Shown in pieces: positions 55,752 to 64,000 of a stretch of 64,000 nt of DNA. Below the pieces are notes generated by a model. That model was not told where the DNA came from, ran no database searches, and worked only from the letters and a program-made list of their open reading frames with translations. How positions within the stretch are numbered: the stretch's first letter is position 1; each line of letters opens with the position of its first letter. The DNA lies in contig NZ_BCUR01000004.1 of the NCBI RefSeq assembly GCF_003569005.1, positions 956,003 to 1,020,002 on the forward strand, given 5' to 3'. The translations under genes and the position numbers were made by a program. The stretch comes from Vibrio superstes (GTDB taxonomy: Bacteria; Pseudomonadota; Gammaproteobacteria; Enterobacterales; Vibrionaceae).

Positions 55752-57170
55752 ATGTTACAAGCACTTGAAAATCTGAAAGAAATGGTCGGTATTGAGATCG
55801 CACCTTCAATTACTTATTGCGATATTAATAAACAAGGTCCAGATAAGTACAACCTAGTAAATTGGGATATTAGTGATGCTTACTCATCATTGATCATGAT
55901 GCAGGGGTTGTTAGTCGCAAACATTTGGGAAAAGAAAACGGGGGAAGGTCAGCACATCGAAATCGATCATGAGCGTGCGATGGAGCAAATGTATCGTCCA
56001 TTTTTCATTCATGTGAATGGTAAACCACAGAATATCGCTGGTTTGGGGCGTCATACTTCCCTAACTCATAAAACGAAAGACGGACGTTTCATTGAAACGA
56101 TGAACACGTTTAACCGTTTACATGAGAAAACGTTAGAAGTATTAGACTCCTCACCAAGCAAAGATAAAGTAGATGCTGCCTATGCCAGCAAAACCGCCCT
56201 AGAATGGGAAGAACAGTTGAACGCCGAAGGGCTGAGCTGCGCTATTCACCGCACAAGAGATGAGTTTAGAGCAACTGAACAAGGGCAATATTTGGATTCG
56301 ATTACGCCTTTCGAAGTCACGCCTTTAGGTACTGGCTCTATTGTTCCTTTTTAAAAGAGTGATCGACCATTGAGTGACATTCAAATAGTCGATCTGAGCC
56401 ATGTGTTGGCAGGGCCTTCAATGTCGAATTTATTGGCAGAGCAAGGTGCTAACGTGATTCATGTATCTAATCCAGGAGCTGAACGTGTACCTCTTAATGT
56501 ATTAGACACAAGTCACGGTAAGAAAAATGTCGAGCTTGATCTGAATGCCCCTGAAGATTTGGAGACACTGAAAGGTCTTATCAAAGATGCCGATGTTTTC
56601 GTCAATGGTTATTCTCCAAGTCGCCTACAAGAGAAGTTTGGATTGAGCTTTGATTCGTTAACCGAGTTAAACCCAAATCTTATTATTGTCACTGAAAGCA
56701 TGTATGGCGGTGGCCCGTGGGCAAATCGTCCAGGTTGGGAAAACCTAGGTCAAGCAGTCACCGGTATGATGATGGAAATCGGGACGGAAGAGCAGCCATT
56801 GCCATTTCCTTATGGTGCGCTGAACGATTACAGTACTGGCATTATGGGCGCGATTGGCGTGTTGAAAGCGTTGCACATTCGTGCGACGGAAGGTGGCAGC
56901 CAACATGTGAGTGCGGCTTTAACCAAAACGGCAATGTGGTACCAAGACCAACCTAAAACTAAACAAGTCAAAAGTTTACCAGCGTTCAAGGCGTTCTTAG
57001 GAGGGATACTTAAAGGAGGTCATTACAGTGAACACTCGATTGATACGCCTTCACCGTTCGGTGTCATTACTCACTTGAAGCCAGTGCTTGAGTATTCGAA
57101 AACCCCCGCGTATTGGGATAAACCAGCATCACCACTAGGCAGTTCATACCCATCTTGGGATGTTGATTAA
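55752..57170 (+). pseudogene. Family III CoA-transferase, copy C, split by an in-frame stop
   Basis: The upstream part (200 codons) ends GTGSIVPF, followed by TAA at 56352-56354. Without any frameshift the same frame continues KSDRPLSDIQIVDLSHVLAGP and runs 271 further codons to YPSWDVD. Copy A has FKPSERPLSD at the same place, so the TAA replaces a sense codon (probably Lys). Both halves match copy A closely, including the Asp in LNDYSTGIMG. A TTG at 56370 with GAG upstream could start the second half on its own. Two separate half-proteins, or a recent pseudogene, are both possible. Confidence 0.85.
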
Positions 57171-57729
57171 TCTAAATATAGCCACTTAGTGTTAGTAGAT
57201 ATGAGTAATTGAGACCATGTAGGAGGTTATTGCGGTCTCGTTTATTCGTTCTAATTCCGAAACTCTGATTTAGCACATCGTACAACACGTTTTTGTCCAA
57301 AGACGAGTCAGATGCTTCAGTAATGACATGAGGCTCATTGCTTCAACATGCATCACATCGCTAGCATAAGCCGACTATTCTCAATTCAGCACATAACCTC
57401 TTGCTTGTTGTAGCCATAGAACAAGCGTTAGAACTAAACTATTTGCACTCTTCTTAAAATGCGATGTCACACATAGTAATTTCCGGATTGTCTTAAATTT
57501 CTGCTGTTTATACCTAAATAACACATAAGTGTTGAAGCCTTATGCTCTTATTATTTCTATCTTATGTATCTGATTAAATTTGGTTTACTGGTTTATTTCT
57601 TAACTATTAAGTTTCTGATTTTAGTGTAGTTTGCAACGTATCTGTCATTGGCAAGTTGTTGAATAAGTTCGTCATTGGTTTGATGACCATTAGTTCAATA
57701 ATCATATCTTTCAATTTTTGGAGTATATA
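57171..57729. other. Non-coding stretch with a short repeat
   Basis: About 560 AT-rich bases before the phosphoesterase gene. A 66-base relative of the IS-end-like repeat lies at 57266-57331; otherwise nothing is seen. It separates the CoA-transferase cluster from the next operon. Confidence 0.5.
57266..57331. repeat. Short relative of the IS-end-like repeat, copy C
   Basis: Shares TGATTTAGCA, ACACGTTTTTGTCCAAA and, downstream, TCAGTAATG with copy A (38487-38620). More diverged than copies A and B. Confidence 0.45.
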
Positions 57730-60276
57730 ATGCGTATTATGTTGCCATTCTTGGCACTAGCAGTATTGACCGCTTGTAACAGTTCAAAATCAGATAACGA
57801 TAGTCATGCGCCTGTAGAGCCGCCTGTTGTTAACCCACCTCAACTTGTTCCCCTGACAGGTTTTGCTCTCGGCGAATTCATTGTGAATGGTGAAGTGAAA
57901 GCTGAAGACATTTCTGTTGAGCGCGACCACGTAGTTACGGCTACAACTACACGCAACGGCCAGTTCGTGTTTTCTGGTGAACAACTAGATGGTTTGCATG
58001 AAGATAGTGTTTATTTAGTTGAGGTAACGGGTGGATATTTAAGTCGCTCTGGCTCTATGAGTGATGACAGTTTTACCACGAGCTTTGAGGAAGAAACCTT
58101 ATCAGCTTTGGTTAAGACGGGCTTGAACAAAGATCTTATTATTAGCCCTTTAACAACGGGTATCTCACGCTATGTGATGGAAAATGGTCTTGACTACCAA
58201 GACTATGAAGCATTGTTGCAAAGCTTACCTGAACCACTGCAAGCCATGCTTGAGCTTGACGAAAATTGGTCGTCAGTTAATGAGTTGGGTTATGCAATCA
58301 GTTATTTGAACCAAGCAGTTGCTGGTGCTTCTGAGTCAACCATCACGGGTATGAATAACGTAATTTCGTCACTAGAAGATGATGCAAAGTTCGATACAAA
58401 TGATCTTGTTACACCAGAGATGATTGCTGAGTTTGCACCGCTTGCATATAAGTATGCTGAACGTGCACACAATCACATCAATGCGGCTGGGCAGTATGGT
58501 GCTACATTAAATGGCAACGAAGAGAGAGTTAAAGTTGGTGTTGTACCAGATACACAAGGTAGTGGCGACAACAACTCTTGGATTCTTCAAGACGGTTTGA
58601 TGAACTTCTATAAAGAGCAAGGCGTTGATCTTGTTTTAGCGGTTGGAGACTTGACCAACAGCAATACTCAATATGAGTACGATAACTGGCTACGTATCAT
58701 GGATAAGTACATGGACGAAACCGACGTTACTATCCTGCCTGTACGCGGAAACCATGAGAAGAACAGCATCTCTATCGCTGATCCTTCTGGGGGAGCAGAT
58801 ATATTCAAAGAAAACCTCCACTTTATGACTGAAGGGGGTGAGCACTTAGAGGGTTATGAAGGTCTGACATATGCTCATAAGTACAAAAACGTACTAGCTA
58901 TCAGCCTTGATGTATACAAACACCACAACGGCAGTGATCTCAACCTTAAAAACCCTTGGTTAACCGCTTATCCATGGATCCAAGCTTTACTGGAAAAATA
59001 TCACGACGAAGTTGACCATGTCTTCTTATCCACCCATGAGCCTATGTTTGGACGCCGCCGTAATGGTTATTGGAGTAGTATCGCTCAATGGCCTATAACG
59101 GGTGGAGCAGATAAATTAGAAGAAATGATGAAGTTGTTCTCCGATAACAATATTACCTACGTTTCTGGTCACGACCACCAGTACTCTCGCTCGGCGATTT
59201 TGGTTGATAGAAATCGTAATGTCAGCGATGAGCTACAAAAGCTCGTTCCTGTGCAGTACTTCGATCATATGATTAGTGGTAATGCCTCGTTTAAAGAGTA
59301 CACGACCCGTTATCATGCTGGTGCACATCACTCTAATGATGATGAGTCGGTTCATGAAAGGTTAGTGGCTCGTCACACAATGTCAGGTATTGATACCGTT
59401 GGTTTGAACGCTTCAATTTTTGATATTCGAGGTAACCTTATCGAATACACTGGATACGTGGCACCACACACCTATACACAGTCAATTCAAGATGAGCATG
59501 AAGAGCGTGAAGAATGGGACGCATTTGACTATGACATTCCGTTCGAGTTGATTGACCGTTACAGCAAGGTTAAAGGTGCACATTCATATATTCTTGATAG
59601 TGAATTCAATACGGCAACTGAGACGGGGCTTATTCACCTTACTGCCGAAGCGAATGATGACTATGTAGGGACTCAAGCTCAGCTGCTTAACTACATCAAT
59701 TACACCTTCAATACCTACGATAGTGAGGGGAGTGGCGGTATTTTAGAGCGCACTATGAACCAGGATACGCTTCTTACCTTCTCTTTCTTATCTGATTCAG
59801 AAAGTAACACGACATTGACCGATGTCTTGATGGTTAGTGGTACTCAGCAACAAGATGGTGTTCATTTGGATTCAGCAGGTGTTAACGTAACAGATGAAGG
59901 TCGTTTTGATGCTCACCGCATTCGTTATGACGATGAATCAATGGATGGCTTTATTGAAGATGTAAAAGGTGACCTATATGCACTTGGCTTCATTGTGCCA
60001 GAGGGCGTTGAACTTGATGAAGTCGAACCTGCTCGTTACGAGGAAGCAACAGGCCAATGGATTTCACAAGCCTACTCTGAGGGTGCGTTGAGTGAAGGCC
60101 GTCCGTTTGATGATACGTACTTGCAAGCTGGTACTTCGCTACCGGCTGAAATCGCCAATATCACAGACACAGAGCGTCACAAAATCAATGGCGTCGATCC
60201 AGAGTCACGCATGATTTGGTTCTTGTCGAATCAAGATGGCAAATTTGCTCTAGTTCGCAAGGGCTCTGCACTGTAA
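57730..60276 (+). CDS. Calcineurin-like metallophosphoesterase lipoprotein
   Basis: 848 aa from ATG 57730, which has TTGGAG seven bases upstream. Lipobox LTAC gives lipid-modified Cys16. Residues 45-250 form an N-terminal beta-rich and helical region. The phosphoesterase domain follows with all five motifs: VVPDTQ, AVGDLTN, RGNHEKN, FLSTHEP and SGHDHQYS, which bind two metals. A C-terminal region of about 250 residues carries no known motif. It should hydrolyse phosphate esters at the cell surface or periplasm. It heads a run of three genes on the plus strand, and a hairpin follows its stop. Confidence 0.85.
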   Translation: MRIMLPFLALAVLTACNSSKSDNDSHAPVEPPVVNPPQLVPLTGFALGEFIVNGEVKAEDISVERDHVVTATTTRNGQFVFSGEQLDGLHEDSVYLVEVTGGYLSRSGSMSDDSFTTSFEEETLSALVKTGLNKDLIISPLTTGISRYVMENGLDYQDYEALLQSLPEPLQAMLELDENWSSVNELGYAISYLNQAVAGASESTITGMNNVISSLEDDAKFDTNDLVTPEMIAEFAPLAYKYAERAHNHINAAGQYGATLNGNEERVKVGVVPDTQGSGDNNSWILQDGLMNFYKEQGVDLVLAVGDLTNSNTQYEYDNWLRIMDKYMDETDVTILPVRGNHEKNSISIADPSGGADIFKENLHFMTEGGEHLEGYEGLTYAHKYKNVLAISLDVYKHHNGSDLNLKNPWLTAYPWIQALLEKYHDEVDHVFLSTHEPMFGRRRNGYWSSIAQWPITGGADKLEEMMKLFSDNNITYVSGHDHQYSRSAILVDRNRNVSDELQKLVPVQYFDHMISGNASFKEYTTRYHAGAHHSNDDESVHERLVARHTMSGIDTVGLNASIFDIRGNLIEYTGYVAPHTYTQSIQDEHEEREEWDAFDYDIPFELIDRYSKVKGAHSYILDSEFNTATETGLIHLTAEANDDYVGTQAQLLNYINYTFNTYDSEGSGGILERTMNQDTLLTFSFLSDSESNTTLTDVLMVSGTQQQDGVHLDSAGVNVTDEGRFDAHRIRYDDESMDGFIEDVKGDLYALGFIVPEGVELDEVEPARYEEATGQWISQAYSEGALSEGRPFDDTYLQAGTSLPAEIANITDTERHKINGVDPESRMIWFLSNQDGKFALVRKGSAL

Positions 60277-60300
60277 GCGCAGTAATATGAGTTCATTCAT

Positions 60301-60326
60301 AAGTAGGGGAGTAGTATCCCCTACTT
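60301..60326. terminator. Hairpin after the phosphoesterase gene
   Basis: 10-bp stem AAGTAGGGGA/TCCCCTACTT with a 6-base loop and little T tract. It may attenuate transcription into the next two genes without stopping it. Confidence 0.55.
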
Positions 60327-60412
60327 ATTCGTGTCACTCCCCTATGATTTATAGGCTCTATTGAGCGTCACTTCGCAGTTACTTAACTGCATGAGATCAG
60401 TAAGACAAAGTT

Positions 60413-61267
60413 ATGTTGAAAAAGAACGCTATCTTCATCCTTTTTTTAATTCTTTCGGTGGCCTACACATACACTGACTATCATTCATCACAAACTAATA
60501 AAGAGGTTAGGGTTGATAAAGCTGCAGTCAATAATTATCTCCACCACACCCTTGAAATAGTTCATCCTGAAGCGTTTGAAAACTTTCAAACAGGGCTTGA
60601 TAAACAAACGCAACAAGCATTAATCAATAACCTCATTAACGATGAAATCCTCTATGAATATGGAATGCGCAAGCGCTTTGCTGAAAATGATGGAGACATA
60701 AAACAGATCGTTATAGGCAAAGCACAAAATGATATCGAGATGGAGTTACTCTCTGAGATAGATATCAGCAATGATCAAGTCTATGCCTACTATTCTAGTA
60801 ATATTGATGACTATGTGTCGCCAGAGACGATTTCATTGGAACTGATCAATTTAATTGATAGCTCAGAGCAAACGGTCGGGGCCGCGCTACGCGCTATTGA
60901 TAACGGTCAGAGTGCCAAAGAAATATCAACTCTTGCCAATATGCCTAACTTGATGCGCAACACAGATCCTCAGCGCCTCGACTTGGTGTTTGGACCAGAG
61001 GTTAGACAGCAGCTCTTTGAACAGGCTCGTGCTGGTCAATTAAATCGCTGGCAACAGGGCTTTACGACGAAACAGGGTTACCATCTCTATCGCCTCTCAC
61101 AGTATCAAGAAGCACAACCAATTCCATTTAACCACGTTAAACAAAGTGTTGCGCAAGAACTGCTGATGGACGAATTACGCACCGCTTACGACGCACGCTT
61201 GGCAGATAAAAGACAGGCGTTTGAGGTTACCATTGAGCTTGACCAAGGAGGCAATGATGCGTCGTAA
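60413..61267 (+). CDS. Parvulin-type peptidyl-prolyl isomerase (PpiC/SurA-like)
   Basis: 284 aa with an N-terminal membrane anchor or signal (residues 5-21). Helical region NLINDEILYEYGMRKRF resembles SurA/PpiD N-domains. The parvulin core spans about residues 140-240 (ISLELINLIDSSEQTVGAAL; DLVFGPEVRQQLFEQARAG; YHLYRLSQYQEAQPI). The conserved His/Ser of classical parvulins are not obvious, so it may be a chaperone more than an isomerase. Its end overlaps the HupE gene by 14 bases, so they form an operon. Confidence 0.82.
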   Translation: MLKKNAIFILFLILSVAYTYTDYHSSQTNKEVRVDKAAVNNYLHHTLEIVHPEAFENFQTGLDKQTQQALINNLINDEILYEYGMRKRFAENDGDIKQIVIGKAQNDIEMELLSEIDISNDQVYAYYSSNIDDYVSPETISLELINLIDSSEQTVGAALRAIDNGQSAKEISTLANMPNLMRNTDPQRLDLVFGPEVRQQLFEQARAGQLNRWQQGFTTKQGYHLYRLSQYQEAQPIPFNHVKQSVAQELLMDELRTAYDARLADKRQAFEVTIELDQGGNDAS

Positions 61268-62204
61268 GCTCACCCTTACTATCTTGTGTTGGTTATATTC
61301 GCTCAGTGCATTCGCTCACTCGTTGGACGCAATGTTTGTCTCAATCACCGAGTATGCTCCCAAGCAATATCGAGCGGTTGTTACCCCAAGCGCAAAAGCG
61401 GATGCTGGAAATACTCCAAACTTGGTATTTCCAGAATTTTGCTCAAACGAATCCATCTTGGAGAATTTTTATACCTTAAACTGCAGTGAAAGCCTCATTG
61501 ATGCTCAGATCAAAGTGGACTACTTCCTCAACGATTTGTGGGTCAACATGGTGGTCAGCTTTCGTGATATCTCAGGTAGAACTTCGGCTATAGAGATTCA
61601 TCAAGATAATTACTTCACCTTGTCACAAAGTACTCACAGTACCCAGAGCTTCTCTTTTTTAACTGGCTTTGAGCACATGCTTGCGGGTATTGAACATGTG
61701 CTGATGGTGATTTTAATAGTCATGCTCTACCCAAAATGGCGAACGTTACTGAAAGTGATTTCACTTTTCACGATTGCACATCTATCAGCAATGTGGGCAG
61801 GCGGACATATCTCAAACTTTATCAGTTCTCAAAGTGCTGAGTACGTCATTTATCTTGCTTTGATTATAGGATTCTATCGTTTGGTGATGGCTCCTGAAGA
61901 GCATGCGATTCCACCCGTGTTCTTCGCCCTTGTAGGGTTATTTCATGGCTTGGCAATGTATAGCGTCATTTCAGAGATTTCGGCTCAGGGCCAATCGTCA
62001 CTAGAACTTGTGCATTTTAATTTTGGGGTGGAGTTTGCTCAGTTGGTTGTAATAGGGGGCCTATTATTGCTATCAGCAATCGTTCGTCGATTGCAGATAC
62101 CTAAGCAAGAGATAACCAAACATCTCTCCCTTGCTACTTATGTTATGAGCTTTTTTAGCCTGTACTTTATGATCGACTTCATCGCTAAACATCATATCTA
62201 TTAA
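61254..62204 (+). CDS. HupE/UreJ family membrane protein
   Basis: 316 aa from ATG 61254 (an ATG at 61257 is equally possible), with AAGGAGG (61245-61251) inside the preceding gene. Signal peptide to about residue 20, an extracytoplasmic beta-domain (30-130), then about six spans containing the family motif GFEHMLAGIEHVL with two metal-binding-like His. The domain layout (signal, soluble domain, HupE) is the long form. HupE/UreJ proteins transport nickel or cobalt in some bacteria. Here the partners are a phosphoesterase and a parvulin, so the role may differ. Confidence 0.83.
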   Translation: MMRRKLTLTILCWLYSLSAFAHSLDAMFVSITEYAPKQYRAVVTPSAKADAGNTPNLVFPEFCSNESILENFYTLNCSESLIDAQIKVDYFLNDLWVNMVVSFRDISGRTSAIEIHQDNYFTLSQSTHSTQSFSFLTGFEHMLAGIEHVLMVILIVMLYPKWRTLLKVISLFTIAHLSAMWAGGHISNFISSQSAEYVIYLALIIGFYRLVMAPEEHAIPPVFFALVGLFHGLAMYSVISEISAQGQSSLELVHFNFGVEFAQLVVIGGLLLLSAIVRRLQIPKQEITKHLSLATYVMSFFSLYFMIDFIAKHHIY

Positions 62205-62493
62205 CCTAGACAGCCAAGTATCAAACTTGGCTTTGTCCAGAACCGTCATAGATGGCACTTCGTAACTCGGAAGTGTCCAAGACGTGCTATCGAACCATCC
62301 GAACTCGTGAACAATTGCTTCAACTCTTCTTTTGGCAGAAATAAATTGAACATATAGACCTCAAGTATATTTACCAACTTAGAAAAGAATCATTACAGCA
62401 AACTAATCATTAATATTAAACGTTCATTCGTTCACCCGCTCCAAATGCTTGTCTATTATTAACCATAAATATGACTATGATGTTGGAGAATTA

Positions 62494-63348
62494 GTGAGTA
62501 TGTCTAGAAAAGGAGTTCTGCTTCTTGTTTTGTCATTGATATCAACTATTGCTATATCAGTGATAGTAGCTTCGATTATTGCGCAGCAACAATTTCAAGA
62601 AAGTACATTTACTTCTTCGTCTCAAGGGGTTGAAAAACCTACAGATATCGGACTTAAATATGAGAAAATCGATATTATTCTAGATGGTCGTATATTGAAA
62701 GCTTGGTATGTCCCTGCGAAAAATGAAGTAGGTGCCGTATTGGTTTTTCATGGGCAGAATGAATCTTTGTCAAGTTGGATATCAGCAATTCAACGTCTGA
62801 ATAACTACGGATTATCGGTTTTTTTGTTTGATTACAGTGGTTTTGGAGATAGCCAAGGTGAACCATCGGTTACTGCGCTACGCGAAGATGCAGGGGCGGC
62901 GTACAAAGAATTCCGACGATGGAGAACAGACACTGTTCCATCGTATTTTCTTGGATATTCTCTAGGTACAGGCATTCTTATAGATGCACTTAGTCACTAT
63001 GACATGCCTGCAGACGGCATAATACTCGCTAGCCCATTTTCAACTATTCGTGATGTCGCGATTGAAGAAGGTTCTATACTACCTCTATTCTCATTCTTGG
63101 TGCCAAATGCCTATGATAATGTTGAGGGAGTTATGTCTATAAAACTCCCAATTCACATTATACATAGCGAAACTGACGGCCGATTTCCTGTATGGATGGC
63201 TCAACAAATTGCTAGTGCTACACCAAATGCTGATTTAGTAGTCGTTCCTACTCCAACCCATTCAGAGTTCTTAGCTAGCCCTCTTGAACTAGGTGGTGAT
63301 GGGAAGCTTTTCTGGGGTGCGGTTTTACATGCGATGCACCCTAATTAA
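62494..63348 (+). CDS. Membrane-anchored alpha/beta hydrolase
   Basis: About 284 aa. Ribosome site TTGGAG (62483-62488) favours the GTG at 62494 (ATG two codons later also possible) over the upstream open frame. One N-terminal span (residues 5-30) is followed by an alpha/beta hydrolase of the BEM46/ABHD13 kind: oxyanion HGQNES, nucleophile elbow GYSLGTG (Ser), acid in IHSETDGRFP and His in PTHSEF. The full triad is present. Serine hydrolase or lipase-like, probably in the periplasm; substrate unknown. Monocistronic. Confidence 0.85.
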   Translation: MSMSRKGVLLLVLSLISTIAISVIVASIIAQQQFQESTFTSSSQGVEKPTDIGLKYEKIDIILDGRILKAWYVPAKNEVGAVLVFHGQNESLSSWISAIQRLNNYGLSVFLFDYSGFGDSQGEPSVTALREDAGAAYKEFRRWRTDTVPSYFLGYSLGTGILIDALSHYDMPADGIILASPFSTIRDVAIEEGSILPLFSFLVPNAYDNVEGVMSIKLPIHIIHSETDGRFPVWMAQQIASATPNADLVVVPTPTHSEFLASPLELGGDGKLFWGAVLHAMHPN

Positions 63349-64000
63349 ACATGACACTTCAATGGATGTCAGAGGGATTAGTCAACTGACCAGTTCTCGC
63401 GAGCCGGCACACTCCGTCAATAGCATGTTGTTTTATACCGAGGGTACTTCAGGTAACGTCGAACAAAGGAAACGCACTCCAGAGAATATAAAAAAGTAAT
63501 TACCTTAGTTAATCATGGGGTAACAGGCTGTTGCTCATTTGTGGGGAATGATAGTTGTTGAAGATTCTGTAACTCCTTAGGATTACTCGGTAATTGCTCG
63601 ATGTCTAATGTGCATGTATTGCACATTAGCTAAAGCTAATTCGATGGCCAGTGCTATGACTTCTGAAACATTTTGGGGTATTTCCTTCTTAGCATAAAAG
63701 CACTAAGGTGCTTCCGCCCCAAAACGTGCCAGCTTAGTTTTGGAGCGATAATTCCGGTCACAATTTACCCTACATTTCCTAATGCTAGGTCAAGATCGGA
63801 GCGTTCACGTATGCTTCGCTATTAATACTCTCCAAAAAGTGAGTTCATTATCAGGCTTTGGTAATGCTTTTTGAAGTCGGGACAGTTCATTCGGGTATTG
63901 TTTAGAAGATTACTTAAAATAGGAAAGAGAATGGGCGAGGAAACTAAACCAAGTAGCACAATTAAGAATGTGTCCTCATTGTAGATTTCTAGTTGTTTAG
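63349..64000. other. Non-coding tail with several hairpins
   Basis: No gene is supported. Structures: perfect 10-bp stem CTAATGTGCA/TGCACATTAG at 63605-63629; AAGCAC/GTGCTT near 63700; CCAAAAC/GTTTTGG at about 63720-63744. Their purpose is unclear; the 3' context lies outside the window. Confidence 0.5.

Noticed and set aside
63293-63499. 68-codon plus-strand frame after the alpha/beta hydrolase
   Set aside because: It overlaps the end of the hydrolase in another frame, and composition and start are poor.
63600-63800. Integron attC or VCR-type site
   Set aside because: The stem-loops lack the paired R and L boxes of attC, and no integron integrase or cassette array is present.

Overview
The window looks like a Vibrio chromosome (Vibrionaceae, Gammaproteobacteria). 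The evidence is the conserved neighbourhood of tesB, a ybaY-like lipoprotein gene, an alkyltransferase-like gene and the 4.5S RNA gene ffs, together with families typical of vibrios (DUF2860 and DUF1244 proteins, PutP, TesB). The species cannot be told from the sequence alone.

Layout. (1) 1-14.6 kb is ordinary chromosome: tRNA-Tyr, an RND efflux pair, an AlkA-type glycosylase, a small outer-membrane barrel, a DUF1244 protein, a FAN1-like nuclease, a cysteine-synthase-like PLP enzyme divergent from an Lrp regulator, putP, tesB, a ybaY-like gene, an atl gene, a membrane protein and ffs. (2) 14.58-35.84 kb is a genomic island inserted at the 3' end of ffs. A perfect 182-bp direct repeat bounds it and a large tyrosine integrase reads inward from the left end. 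Its cargo is three paralogous LysR regulators, a DUF2860 outer-membrane protein, a patatin lipoprotein next to an Omp85-like barrel, a second RND pump with a lipoprotein adaptor, a GltS symporter, a second integrase of another family preceded by about 1 kb of repeat-rich non-coding DNA, and several small unknown genes. (3) 36-47.5 kb is a patchwork: an M19-like protein lacking several metal ligands, AraC, WYL and LysR regulators, a broken RluA-type gene, a VOC protein, a HPF-like protein, a MAPEG protein, an MFS exporter and a secreted Ntn hydrolase. (4) 47.6-49.95 kb is an IS graveyard: an ISAs1 fragment, a recurring 102-bp IS-end-like repeat, an IS6-like remnant, and an intact IS1202/ISNCY-type element inside that remnant with a 17-bp target duplication. 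(5) 50-57.2 kb holds three unusual family III CoA-transferase genes, one split by an in-frame stop, with a LysR regulator, a SnoaL-like protein and an outer-membrane barrel. (6) 57.7-63.4 kb holds a lipoprotein metallophosphoesterase, a parvulin-type isomerase and a HupE/UreJ membrane protein in series, then an alpha/beta hydrolase.

How they may work together. The island cargo is mostly envelope-related: a lipid-hydrolase-like lipoprotein, an Omp85-like barrel, an RND pump and an outer-membrane protein, under several LysR regulators. The strongest candidates for undescribed biology are the split patatin/Omp85 pair, the apparently permuted CoA-transferase cluster, the phosphoesterase-isomerase-HupE trio, and the repeat-rich region ahead of the second integrase. 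All functional links are inferred from gene order and motifs; no database search was run.
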